From: Adineta vaga
Lineage: Eukaryota > Rotifera
Length of the DNA stretch: 64,000 nucleotides
Assembly (NCBI GenBank): GCA_021613535.1
Contig: CP075495.1
Location: 5,456,001-5,520,000 of the forward strand
Direction: 5' to 3'
Made by a program: the position numbers and the translations under genes. Shown in pieces: positions 17,840 to 30,400 of the stretch (position 1 is its first letter; each line of letters begins with the position of its first letter). The notes beneath the pieces are model-generated. The model saw only the letters and a program-made list of their open reading frames with translations. It was not told the DNA's origin and did no database searches.

Positions 17840-18856
17840 AAAAATAAATAGAATGAATAACTACGGATCTGTTAATATTTGTTAGCTTAAGCATCATATA
17901 TATTATTCTATGATAAATAGTAAACTATTTTGCGTTGTTATGTTTTTCTTGTCTTATTATCAATAATTTATGACATCTATTCAGAAGTGTGCTTTTGAAA
18001 GAGACGGATGAGATTGTCTATTATTGATTTAAGACAAATTCCAACGAGTATAAATTTGAAATTAAAGTAATAGTAAAATATGTAATGAAGCGAAGGTCAA
18101 GTTTTTAATGTCGCCTACCATAAGTAATTGTTGAATATTTCTTTTCGTGTTCTTTTTTTACAAGCAGCAGGAAAAAAAACGAAAAAAGAAAAAGGTATGT
18201 TTTAGTTGTTTGTAACTTATCTTCTACCTATAAGATGCCTTTATACAATAAGAACACGTCAACTATATAACATTCACCAATCTAATGTATTTGATGTCGC
18301 CTTTTCTTCTGTTCTTTTTCTTTTTTCTTTTTCGTTAAATGTACGTACACACAGTCGAAGCTAACGATTTTTGACGAATTTTCAAACATCATAAAATTTT
18401 CATTATATATCATCACAATCAACACTGCTGGATTCAAAATAGTATGGAGAATATAATTCAGCAGTGGAAAGGTTTTATATACACCCATATCAGAATGTCG
18501 TTCGTCCGACTGGATTACTAAGCTTTTTTTTCTTTCTTTCTTTTATTTTCTCTCTCGTTTTCCTCTCTATTCTGTGCATATTTGCATGCCTTTAGCATCC
18601 ATGATTCTCTCACACTTTTTATTTCTCTCATTTTCTCTCTTTCTCGTTTTTCTTCTCTTCTGACTATAAGTATCTTTTGCGTATACATCGGCAGTAGACC
18701 ATTCGACATCGAGTTATATCACGAAAAGCAGACTATTGTTACATACCAACATGTTTCCCTAGCTAACCAACCACAGAGACAGTTTACAACTTAATCATCT
18801 TTCTTCTTCTAGATTCTAAATTTTTTTTACTATTATCTAAAAGAAAACAATTTATC
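17840..18856. other. Divergent promoter region between neuferricin and the first calcium sensor
   Basis: No coding exon could be placed with confidence. Pyrimidine-rich tracts (about 18296-18340 and 18520-18670, CTTTT and CTCTCTC types) lie upstream of the calcium-sensor start. The missing first exon of neuferricin should be here. Confidence 0.45.
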
Positions 18857-19846
18857 ATGGGTGGTAAAGGATCGAAAAAATCACGAGCATCTCTTGAACT
18901 TACACCTAAAGGTTTGATATTTATAATATCATAATCTTCTATTGTTATTGATTATTTTTCTAATATTATAGAAATCGCAATGCTTAAAGCTAATACTAAA
19001 TTTAGCGAAAAGGGTAAGAATTTATTTATAAATAGAAGTGAAATAATCATATCTCGTTTTTTGCTATTCTCTAGAAATTCGAGAATGGCATGCTGTAAGT
19101 CATTTGTATTCGATAAGTTCTTACTCATATTAGTATGTTAATAGGGCTTTTTACGTGATTGTCCAAATGGTAAACTCGACAAGAAGAAATTTGTTGATGT
19201 CTACAAACAATTCTATCCTCAAGGCAAAGCTGATTCTTTTTGCAAGTAAGATATTTGACAAAAGAAATTATTCGTGTTTTCATCGATTATTTTAGATATG
19301 CATTTGCAACATTTGATGCTAATAATGATGGTACAATTGATTTCGATGAATTTCTTTTGGCTATTGCCGCAACAAGTCAAGGTGATTTAGATGATCGTCT
19401 TGAAGTTGCCTTCGAAATGTAAGATCGACTTTTCTTTCCACAAGCATTCAAATTATGATCTTTTGTTTCAGGTACGATGTTTCGGGTGATGGACAAATCG
19501 ATCAAAAAGAATTAGCTAATTTAATCTCAGCTATGGTAAAAAATAACTTGATCTATTTATGTTCAAGTTTTATTTTAACTAATGAATTTTTCTTTTCTAG
19601 TATGATCTTGTAGGTGAAACTGATCGTAAAGGTGATCGTGATCCTAAGAAACGTGCTACCGAAATCATTACTAAACTCGATGTTGGTGGTGATAAGAAAT
19701 TAAATAAACAAGAATTTATTGCTGGGTATGTTTTATTATCAAATTATTATGTCTCGTTCATTTTTTATCTGTCTATTTTTTTTCTTCATTTCTCTAGATG
19801 CAAAAATGATCCAGTTATTCGTCGTATGCTTGCACCTAATGTTTAA
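18857..19846 (+). CDS. Neuronal calcium sensor-like EF-hand protein, copy 1
   Basis: A small myristoylated EF-hand Ca2+ switch protein of the frequenin/neurocalcin/hippocalcin superfamily, acting at membranes. Seven short exons encode about 190 residues. It starts MGGKGSKKSRAS, with Gly2 and Ser6 fitting the N-myristoylation rule. It then has REWHAGFLRDCPNGKLD, where the CPNG marks the non-binding EF1 of NCS proteins. EF2 is DANNDGTIDFDEF and EF3 is DVSGDGQIDQKEL; EF4 is DVGGDKKLNKQEF, with Gly in place of Asp/Asn at loop position 3, so weaker binding is possible. It ends IRRMLAPNV. A second gene of the same type lies at 25108-26085. Confidence 0.9.
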
Positions 19847-20921
19847 AAAAATTAGCTTTTTAAAAGACATATTTACAAACCATAGACAAACAGATTTTTA
19901 TCGTATTTCATTCCTTCTCTTTTTTTTTATAATAAACAACTGTCAGTGTATGATTATGTCTAATTGTATCGAATATACAGAAACCGAAATGTTTTTTTAG
20001 TCATTATCTGCTCGTTGTTCTTTTTTCGATAATGATACAGAGAGAAAAGAACAAAACCATGTGTTTATTACCTTTGATGTTTTCTATGATAATTAGAAAT
20101 GAGTAAGAATTACGATCAAGTTAAAGAGTACTAAAACACCCTAATGACTGTTCATGTTGTAGAAATTATGAGTTTATTTGAATAAGAAGTATTGTTTTTA
20201 GAATAGGATACGTACAAGGTGAGAGTAGAATAATGTCCAAAATTTTACATACTTCAGAGATCGTTTTCATTGTTTATCATAAAATTTATGAAGAAAAACT
20301 CCATTTTTTTCTTCTTTCATAAAGGAAAAGAAGAAATGCGGTGGAATATTTGCTTTTTATTCTTACAATATTATTTTAAGCGTAAGTAAGATCATCGAAG
20401 AAAAACAAATTATGGAAGTGAGAATTCTTGATTCGTAGATGACGATGAAATTTATGAAGTAGACACTTAGCAATATGAAATGCATTTTCTACGATGCATA
20501 GTTCCTTTTTCCTCTTTTTCGAGTGGAAAATGAAAAAAAAACGAGTACGGTACGAGAAAAAAAGAACTTCGTAGTAGGACAAAAAGGATCGACATGAGTG
20601 AAATCAATGATATATCTATGTAAATATTTAATGAACACAACAAATAGACTAGTTCTGTTTTAATTAACACACTATTATTTTTTTTTCTTTCGATATATGA
20701 GATTCAATTTTGAGTCAACACGTTCGAGTCTATATAGGATAACTAATTTAAAAATCTCATTAATATTAATGGTATTCCAATAATGAATATGTACTACAGA
20801 TGTAAGTGTTAACATTTTTCACACGAAAAACTATTCTGCGACTGAATTCGAGTAATACTATTAATCAAATTATCTAAATAAATACAGCGCCAAGAATATC
20901 TTCAAAACATTTTTCACTATC
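19847..20921. other. Intergenic region
   Basis: Nothing recognisable as coding. The first part is the 3' UTR of the calcium sensor. The rest is AT-rich with A and T runs. Confidence 0.5.
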
Positions 20922-23518
20922 ATGAGTTCGTTACAAGTCTCTTCTTCAATTAAGAAATTATCTACTTCCGATTTTAATGATCGTATCATATCGTTACATA
21001 CTTCATTCATCACTCGATTTGATTCAATTTCCAAAGCAAATCCTTCTCCTCAACAATTATTTCATTCTATTCCAATCATCTTTCATTTTCTTCGTAATAC
21101 TCTTCAATCTCAACAAAGCCTTCTCGATGAATATAATAATCTCACAAATACTAGTCAAAAAGTAATTGCAATCTGTACTCAATATATACATGATCGACAG
21201 GATCGTGAAAATAAATTTCTACATATGGACGATAAAATCTCACAAACAATTGGACAGATTAGTTACGTTAAATATTGTTTAGAACAGTATTGGACAATGA
21301 TTCGCAGTTTAGAACAAGAAATTGAACGTTTACAATTGCTTCTCAATAATCTTCAATTGTTAAAGAATGATCAAGAGCAATTACAAACATTTGAGGAAAA
21401 TCAAAAGATTAAATTTGATCTCCTTATAAAAGAAAATGAGAATATGAAAAATCTAATTCAACAACGAAAAGATTCAATTCGAACAATTCAAACACAGATT
21501 GAAACTGATGTCCAAGAATTACGAACATTACAGTCACTTCTACATAATAATAAATTAGAAGAAAAAAATATTCATAAACACTGGCTACGACTAAGTTTGT
21601 TTTCCTCTGAAAAAAAAATCACCTCGAATAGAGATCATTAATAGATAAACAAGCATCTCATCTACAAACTGTTTCTGAACAAACGGAAAATATGGAAAAT
21701 GAATATCATCAACGAATGAAAACTACCAAGGATCAATATGAATTGATGCAAAAAAAATTGAATTCACTAACGAATACATATGATCAAGCTAATCGAAAGT
21801 TATCTGTCATCGAAACCAAGGAAACCAATGTAATACATATTCTTCTTTCAAATGTATTCGTATTGAAATATCTTTTCGAACTATAGATCAAAGGAGAGAT
21901 TGAGAATATAAAGAAAGATATGAGTATAGGTTTGTAAGAAAAGAAAATCTAGATTTATCTTAATTTATACAGTATTTGTAGAACAAACTCGAGTTACAAC
22001 TTACCATGAACAGATAGAAAATCTTCGACATGAAACATCAAAGCTTACTGAAGATCATCGTCATATTCGACATCTTCTCAAATCGAAAAAACACACAAAT
22101 TCTATCAGAACGTCAACTCTCATTATATCAACAAAATCAACGTAAATTACAAGGTCGTGTAAAGAATTTAACTGAGCAATTAGTTGATACTATTAAAGAT
22201 AATAAAAAATATGAACATCTCATTCAAATAAATCTTCTTCAAAGTGAAAATCAACAATACAAATTTACCAAAATGCAACTTGCTCTGAAGAAAATCACTC
22301 ATGTAAATAATAATTTAGAAAAAATTCTACAAGAAAATCGTTTGATTCGTTCAAATGAACAAGCAAAACTTCATTCAATAAAACAAGTCTCATTTCAAAA
22401 ACGTAAACAACTTATTCTACATACAAAACAACTACATATTCTATCGATTGATAAACATCGTTTGACAAATAATATCATTCGAAATACTCTCGATACTATT
22501 CGATTAAATTCAATTTTTCACGATTTTACTAATACTGAAAAAGTATTCTCATCGATCTAACTATGTAGAATTGTCATCATTCCTTTCGTTTAGTATTTCC
22601 AACAACAATTACGACAAAAGAAAACTGAGTTGCTGAAGTAAATATTGAATGAGAGGATGAATTTCACCATTCTCAAAACATTTCGAACTATATAGTCATG
22701 AAAAACAACGTGCATTACTAAATCGCTACCTTCACGATCATGATAATAGAATACATTTTTTAACGAAAAAAAATCAATTAATTGAAAATGAACTTCAAAG
22801 TAAAATTGATCAATTTCAATCGTTTCATCGCCAATTTCTTCAACGAAAACATGACCGATTGATTGATTCTAATAAGAAACAATTAGCGATTTATTCTTAT
22901 CAACAGAAAATAACAAAACTAGATGAATTACATAAAAAATATGATCAACTAGAAAAACTATCGGATAATGAAATCAATCGGATAACAAAGAAAATTGAAG
23001 AGAATGAACTTTTAAAATTAAATATTACAAAAATTAAACAACAAATTATCAATATGATTAGTCAAAATAAACGTCAAATCGATGAATCTTTATTATTACG
23101 TGAAAAAATTCATCTATATACTCAATTGAATGATATGATCAATCAACAAGAAGACCGATATTCATTCTATGTAAATCGTTTTTCTCGATATATTGTCGAT
23201 TTACAACAGGAAAATAATCGATTATTAACCACAATGGAAAATTTAAAGACAAAATCCATGATTATATTTGATTCTCATCAATATAAAGTACAGAAAAAAG
23301 TTGATATACTTCACATCAATCAAATATTGTCGGATCGACCTATACATATTCGAAAAAATTCAGTACAGATTGATGTTCACAAAACACTCGAAAATTATTC
23401 AATATCTGTAAAACAATTAGTGAAGATTATTTATCAAGTTGTTCAATGGAGAGAAAAATTAGCGTGGATTACTCAACGCTATTTTGTAACATCTGATTTA
23501 TTTGGTAGACGACAATAA
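20922..23518 (+). CDS. Long coiled-coil protein with one apparent frameshift
   Basis: A gene encoding a mostly helical, Gln/Lys/Glu/Leu-rich protein of about 750 residues. It starts MSSLQVSSSIKKLSTSDFND and ends WREKLAWITQRYFVTSDLFGRRQ. Coding blocks are 20922 to about 21595, 21650-21830, 21887-21942, 21973 to about 22527, 22594-22639 and 22718-23518, with short introns that have acceptors such as TTTAG and ATAG. Long heptad stretches (SLEQEIERLQLLLNNLQLLK and others) fit a CCDC-type structural protein, perhaps ciliary or flagellar. I cannot name the family. One break: at about 22083-22092, the run of six A after CTCAAATCG needs one base fewer for the frame to continue into the next long open segment (ILSERQLSLYQQNQRK). 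This may be an assembly error or a real lesion. Confidence 0.65.
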
Positions 23519-23855
23519 GAAACTTGTATTTTTTCTTTTTATTACTAGACAAAAATGAACGAAATTCGTCAACAAATTAAATTATTCGCAGGAAACAAAG
23601 AAATGATCTTACGATATAGAATCAATGCAGAAAGCAGACAGTGTAAAGCAATAAGAGCTGAATTATGTCTGCAGACACTTTTGTCATCGACTGAAAACAA
23701 TGTAACATATTTGTGATGCTTCATTTAATCTCTATATACTAAACTGTAATTTGATTGAATCTTGTAATACAATTGAGTTTATTTCTAATCGATCTAGCTT
23801 GTTCTATAGATGAAAATAGAATGATCAAAAGACATATATCAAATATTTGTATACA

Positions 23856-23881
23856 GTATGAGAAGTGAAGTAGTTACATTC
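23856..23881 (+). promoter_or_regulatory. Conserved upstream element of 5S rRNA gene 1
   Basis: The 26 bases directly before the 5S gene are identical to those before the second 5S copy, while sequence further upstream is unrelated. The block opens with a TATA-like GTATGAGAAG at about -26. That is the usual place for a 5S upstream polymerase III element in several invertebrates. Confidence 0.55.
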
Positions 23882-24000
23882 GCTTACGGCCATACCACGT
23901 TGAATACACCAGTTCTCGTCCGATCACTGAAGTTAAGCAACGTCGGGCTCGGTTAGTACTTGGATGGGTGACCGCCTGGGAATACCGAGTGTCGTAAGCT
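23882..24000 (+). rRNA. 5S ribosomal RNA, copy 1
   Basis: A 119-nt sequence starting GCTTACGGCCATACC and ending GTCGTAAGCT; the two ends pair to form helix I. Internal control blocks are visible: GAAGTTAAGCAACGTCGGGC, then TTGGATGGGTGACCGCCTGG, as in animal 5S genes. A T6 run follows at the 3' end, a polymerase III terminator. The gene sequence is identical to copy 2 at 26416-26534. Confidence 0.97.
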
Positions 24001-25107
24001 TTTTTATTTTTAAATTTTTCTCTCGAATTCTTTTCTGCGGAAGTAACATTTCATTTTTATCTTAAAGCACTGATCTTTATATATATATATATATATCAGA
24101 TTAGAAGATTAGATGAATGTATGAGGGAAATATGTGTTAAAGGAAGTATTTGATCCACTACGCAGTTTAATTTTCTATATTCTTTCAACCATAATCATGT
24201 ACTTACTAATCTATTTGTGCGAATAGCATTACAAATTTAGCTTAATAAAGGGAAAATACTAGGGGATATCCCATCTACAGTGTTACATTGCAATATTGTA
24301 TATTAAATATTTAAATTATCTCCCTTTACAATGACGTCATTTCTTTCAGATGTATATGCATGACAAAAATCTTTTTCATTCCATGCGTCATTCTTTAAAG
24401 GTTTGAAGAAACAGATTCTGACATTTCGAATATATATTTATATGTAATATAATCACTAAGTCGCCTGGATAGGAAGTGCAGTAGTATGATTAAAAAAGTG
24501 AGGAAGAAAATGCTATCAGTGTGATTTCAAGCTTCCTTTTTTCACATATGAGTACTTCATTATTATTCATATAACTCGATTGTTAAACATTCTTAACACT
24601 TTTACCGTATTCACCTTTCTATAATGACCGAATAGATCAATTTATTTCTGATTTATTTTTCATTATTTGTAATAATAATATGTTGCTTCTTACAATCGTC
24701 CTTCTCGCATCAATAGCTTCGTGAAATAACACATTCAGTAAGAAGATTTACTTAACATTGCTGAAGTTTAAAATACAGCAATTTTAAGTAGTACTAAGAT
24801 ACTTGTATCATACAAGGAAGAATATTTTAAACACATCAAGCATCGTGAGAAAATTATCATATTATTAAATCGTCAATATGATTTGTACATGCATTTATAC
24901 ATAATCATTACCCTTGTTTTATATCTTTCTCTTCATTTTATTCTTTTTTCTTTTCCTTATCAATTATTGTTGTTTTGAAAGCTATTGTATGGTCTGACTC
25001 TCGATAGTGCGATACTTCGTATAAAATATATATGAAATTAGATTGCATCAAGCATCGACGAATATGTTTTATATAATTTTTCTCTCTTCTAGATAACTGA
25101 TTCAAGT
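24001..25107. other. Intergenic region
   Basis: Begins with the T-run terminator of the 5S gene and contains a TA dinucleotide repeat (about 24079-24097). No gene is seen. Confidence 0.5.
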
Positions 25108-26085
25108 ATGGGTTGTACAAGTTCAAAAAGTTCAAAAGTATATACAGAACTTACAATAGAACGTGTGTATTCTTTTCAATATTTCTTTCATTTCAATGAA
25201 AATTTTTTTAATTGTATCATAGAAATTGTTTTGCTCAAAGAGAAAACAAAATTTAGTGAAAAAGGTAGATCTCGGTGTAATACTTTTTATTTCTAATCCT
25301 ATTTTTTCAAATATTTTGCTTCAGAGATTCGAGAATGGCATACTGTGAGCATCATATTCATATCTGTATCAAATCAATTTTGTTTATTTTGCTATCGATT
25401 TCAAGGGTTTTTTACACGATTGTCCGACTGGTGAACTCGATAGAAAACAACTCGTCAATGTTTACAAACATTTTTATCCACAAGGAAATGTGAAGCCATT
25501 TTGCAAGTAAATGAACATAGTATCTTATCTTTATGCTCTATATAATTTGTATATCTAGATATGTATTTGCTGCTGTGGATACTAATAATGATGGGAAAAT
25601 TGATTTTGTTGAATATCTTTTACAAATTGCTGCATTAAGTCACAGTGATTTAAATAAACGACTAGCAGCCGCGTTTAATATGTAAGTGTGTCTTCGTGTG
25701 TATTTTTATTGATAGTGATTTGATCAAATGATTATAGATACGATATTTCTGGTGATGGACAAATTGATCGAAAAGAATTAACGATATTGATTTCAGCATT
25801 AGTAAATAAATCTCGTCTTTGTATTTGTTTTGTTTTTATATTAGTGGCTATTTTCTTCGTAGTATGATCTTGTCGGCGAAAATGATCGAAAAGGTAGTCG
25901 TGATCCAAAGAATCGTGCTAATGATATTATTGCTCGACTTGATAAAAATGGTGATAAAAAATTGAACAAAGAAGAATTTATTGCTGGGTAAATGATTAAG
26001 ATTGCGCGATTCTTTTGACTTGATCTTCTCGTTTAGATGTCAAATTGATTCGGTACTACGACATATACTTGCACCAACTGTTTGA
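25108..26085 (+). CDS. Neuronal calcium sensor-like EF-hand protein, copy 2
   Basis: A paralogue of the gene at 18857-19846, with the same exon plan and the same key words: [72 protein letters not shown]. It starts MGCTSSKSSK, so Gly2 can be myristoylated and Cys3 could be palmitoylated, unlike copy 1. EF2 is DTNNDGKIDFVEY. EF4 is canonical here (DKNGDKKLNKEEF), whereas copy 1 has Gly at loop position 3. The two copies differ at many positions, so the duplication is not recent. A 5S gene follows 330 nt downstream. Confidence 0.9.
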
Positions 26086-26389
26086 AAACAAATGACTTTT
26101 TATCTCAAAGAAACATTTATGTAACATTCAAAGAACGTCTTTGTGTGTTGCACGTTGTTTCGATATGTGAAAATAGTATCATACATATATTTTTTATAGG
26201 CTCAATTCTTGTTTATTTGCTTGTACTCTTCCTTTTGTTCAGTGTAAAGTTTGAAAAACAAAATTTCGATAACAAAAACCATTTAAAGCTACGCTCATAT
26301 TTTCCCCCTATTGTCATATCGTTGATATTTAAATAAATTTGACTTAGTTATCTATTTCACGGAATTGTATGCTTGAAATATAACATACG

Positions 26390-26415
26390 GTATGAGAAGT
26401 GAAGTAGTTACATTC
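26390..26415 (+). promoter_or_regulatory. Conserved upstream element of 5S rRNA gene 2
   Basis: Same 26-base block as before copy 1, starting with the TATA-like GTATGAGAAG. The base-for-base match ends at its left edge. Confidence 0.55.
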
Positions 26416-26534
26416 GCTTACGGCCATACCACGTTGAATACACCAGTTCTCGTCCGATCACTGAAGTTAAGCAACGTCGGGCTCGGTTAGTACTTGGATG
26501 GGTGACCGCCTGGGAATACCGAGTGTCGTAAGCT
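26416..26534 (+). rRNA. 5S ribosomal RNA, copy 2
   Basis: 119 nt, identical to copy 1, with the same paired ends and internal control blocks. It is followed by TTTTTG, so the terminator is a shorter T run. Confidence 0.97.
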
Positions 26535-27489
26535 TTTTGTTTTGATTTTTTTTCAATTTATTTCTTAAAATATTCAAATATGTATCCGACAAATTTAATT
26601 TTTATACTTTCCGTTATTATGTTTTACTTTAAATTGAATCTGAATAAATAATTTTTACATCTTTGCCGAATCATTTTAAATAACATCACATATAACAACT
26701 ATCGTACATGTTAGCTTTTAGTCTATATATATCAATGGACTAGCTTTACTATGAAGAACGATTTACTAGTCCAAGTCTATCTTTTTTTTACAACTAACAT
26801 GTAGAATTCTTTCGTGGACTTACTATAATTATTATGCCCTATTTATCTGTTCTGTATGCGAAGTACATCTGGCGTCATCTATGAAATATATCATCTCGTT
26901 TTTTCGCTATTTCCATCAATAGAATTTGAATTGATTACAAGAATAAATTTCAATGCATGCTAAAGATTGTTAGAAAATCATATCGACCATTCTCTACTAT
27001 GATTGGTGAAATGAGTTGGTAGCAATGTAGAGTAGATGTTACGTTTACGTATATATGTGTATGTATAAAACGATCTACTATTAGATATTCTTAATCAGAA
27101 ATCCTTCAAAGCTTCCAAGATGTTTATTCTTTTCTTGAAATCCATTACTTCCAATACTTCTACATTTCTTTCAATGCCTTTCATCATTGTTGACTATCTG
27201 TTTTAGTTATATCTTTGTCTCTTTTTCTATATTACATATCTTATTAATCATGAAATTTCGTTTGACATGTTTTTTTTTCAAACTGGAAATTATTTTCTCT
27301 ATTTAATGTTCTTTTTTTCTTCTTAGTAAGCGTCTTTACATACGCATAGTTAGCGTAAACCGAATAGAAATGCGATGATGACATCGTAAAGCGATTGCAT
27401 CATCCTTTTTGTCACTAATAATTTCTAAATTATTTATTGGTGTATTTAAATACTTCGGCTTCTAATTCTAGTTTTATAGAGAATCAAAT
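26535..27489. other. Intergenic region upstream of EPRS
   Basis: AT-rich, no coding exon recognised. In particular I see no GST-like N-terminal domain of EPRS here. A CTAGTTTTATAG acceptor-like tract lies 10 nt before the EPRS ATG. Confidence 0.5.
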
Positions 27490-30400
27490 ATGACAGACAG
27501 TGTATCAACTAGTAGTAGCGTTTCGCAAAAACCAGCAATGAAAGATGAAGGTAAATTCGTCGAATTACCAGATGCTAAAGAAGGCGAAGTTGTTGTACGA
27601 TTTCCACCGGAAGCTAGCGGGTTTGTTGATTATAGAAGTTCTAATTCATTTACTTGAATATATACTTTTTATAATTTAGCTATTTGCATATTGGTCATGC
27701 TAAAGCTGCACTTCTCAATCAATATTATCAAAAAACTTTCAAAGGAATATTAATTATGCGTTTTGATGATACAAATCCAGCAAAAGAAAATGCTGAATTT
27801 GAAAAAGTAGTTTGATGAAATAATTCATGTGATATTCATCTGTTTTCTTTTCTCTAGGTTATTCTTGAAGATTTAAAAATGTTAGGTGTCACGTATGATC
27901 GTTTTACACATACTTCCGATCATTTTGATACTTTAATGAAATATTGTAAAGAAACAATTGAAAAAGGTATTGCTTATTGTGACGATACAGAGCCAGAAGA
28001 AATGAAAGCTCAACGTGATCAACGTCAAGATTCTGTAAATCGTAATAATAGTGTTGAAAAAAATTTGAAAATGTGGGATGATATGATTGCCGGAAATGAG
28101 AATGGTAAAAAATGTTGTGTTCGATTGAAAATCAATATGAAATCTAATAATGGATGTATGCGTGATCCAACTATTTATCGTTGTAAACCAGAGGAACATG
28201 TACGAACAGGCAATAAATATAAGTAAGACGGGAAAATAACTTCATTATGAATGGTATTTTTAATTATATTTTCTTCTCTTCAAAGAGTTTATCCAACATA
28301 TGATTTTGCTTGTCCAATTGTCGATAGTATCGAAGAAGGTTGGTAAACATTTTATCGTCATTCTGATAATATAATTCTACTTGTTTAGTTACTCATGCAC
28401 TTCGAACAACGGAATATCATGATCGTGATGAACAATACTATTGGATTCTCGATGCTCTTGGTAAATAATTCTAAAGATAAAATAAACCTTTTTTTACTGA
28501 CTTCAATAAATTTTCTATCCAGGTCTTCGCAAACCATTTATTTACGAATATGCACGTCTCAACATGCAATATACAGTATTGTCGAAACGTAAATTAACAT
28601 GGTTTGTTAACGAAAAAATTGTCGATGGTTGGGATGATCCACGTTTACCAACGGTACGTGGTATTCTTCGACGTGGTATGACTGTTGAAGGTCTTCGACA
28701 ATTTATCATTGCACAAGGTTCATCACGATCTGTTGTTTTAATGGATTGGGATAAGATTTGGGCTTTCAATAAAAAACAAATCGATCCAGTAGCACCACGT
28801 TTTACTGCATTATTAAAAGATCAACTAGTCAAATTACATTTGAAAAATGTTACAAAAGAAGAATGTAATCAACATCAAAAACATCCAAAAGATCCAAGTA
28901 TTGGTATGAAAAATGTCTATTCTGGTCCAGCAGTGTATATTGAGAACGACGATGCTGTACAAATTACGGATGGTCAAATTGTTACTTTAATGAATTGGGG
29001 AAATGTTAAGATCAATCGAGTGCAAAAGTAAGTTACGAGAAAACCAATGAATAGTTTCTGTATCATTATAATTAACTTCTTTTTATTTAGAGATACTACC
29101 GGTAAAATCGAATTGATCGAAGGTGAAACTCAATTTGATAATAAAGATTTCAAAAATACGCTGAAATTAACATGGCTTGCTGAAACAAGTCAAGCACCGT
29201 TAACACCAATAACTTGTATTCATTATGATAATATTATGACAAAAGCCAAACTTGACGAAGGTGATACATTCGAAAATTTTGTCAATTATGGATCAAAAGT
29301 AAGAAAAACTTCATTTCATTTTCGCATGGTAACTTTCCCCATTTTCAGACTGAGTATGATATTATGGGTGAACCTGATATGGCACAACTGAAAAAAGGAG
29401 ATATTATTCAAATTCTTCGCAAAGGTTACTATATATGTGACAGTCCATTTGATGGTGCCACTAAACAATCATGTCGTCTATTAAATATCCCAGATGGTGG
29501 TACTAAAGAAAAACCAACATCACTGAAATCGACCGATACTAATGTAACAGCAAATGCTTCGGGAGATAAATCAAAATCGTCAGCAGGAGCAACAGCGACT
29601 GTTAAATCAAGTCCTGAAGTAGATAAATTAGTTGAACAAATCGGTCAGCAAGGTGATAAAGTTCGAGATTTAAAAACAAATAAATCAACACCAAAGGTAA
29701 ACGAACATTCGATGAGGAATAAAATGAAATCGAATAACATTTCTTAATTAGGATGATGTCAATGCTGCGGTAAAAGAACTTTTAGCATTAAAAGAAAAAT
29801 ATAAAAGTTTAACTGGTACTGATTATAAACCAACAAATACAGCCGGTGCATCAGCAGCAGCATCTAGTTCAACACAAAAAGAAAATAAGAAACCAGCATC
29901 CGCTCCAGCCGCTACAACACCCTCAGCAACGTCTGCAGAAGCTGATAAACTTCTCGAAAAAATAACACAACAAGGCGATAAAGTGCGCGAACTTAAAGGC
30001 AATAAATCAGCTTCAAAAGTAAGTCTAACTACTGGAATCAGTAGTATCCGAGAAGTAGCGATCTCTAGCGACGATTTGAAAAAAAAGGGAACGGCGTAAA
30101 ACTTTCGCATAAGAGAAAGAAAAATAAAGATTGGTTCGCGTAAATATTATACACGTCACTGATCACAGCCTCATCTACATATCACGATTCACATATATAT
30201 CGAAAAGAAGGATGAGTTCAAATGAAAGTGTTGATATCGAAAATTTAAAATCTCGTGTAGATGAACAAGCTAATCTTGTTCGTAAATTAAAAAGTGTTCC
30301 TAATCATAATAAAGTATGCTGATGAAGTATTCGTTTTTCTAATTATTATCTTTTTCTTTTAAGGATGAAGTTACAGCGGCTGTACAAGAATTATTAAAAT

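Noticed and set aside
24079-24097. Short TA and GA repeats across the window considered as CRISPR or mobile-element ends
   Set aside because: They are ordinary eukaryotic microsatellites, with no spacer pattern, terminal repeats or transposase. No transposon was found in the window.
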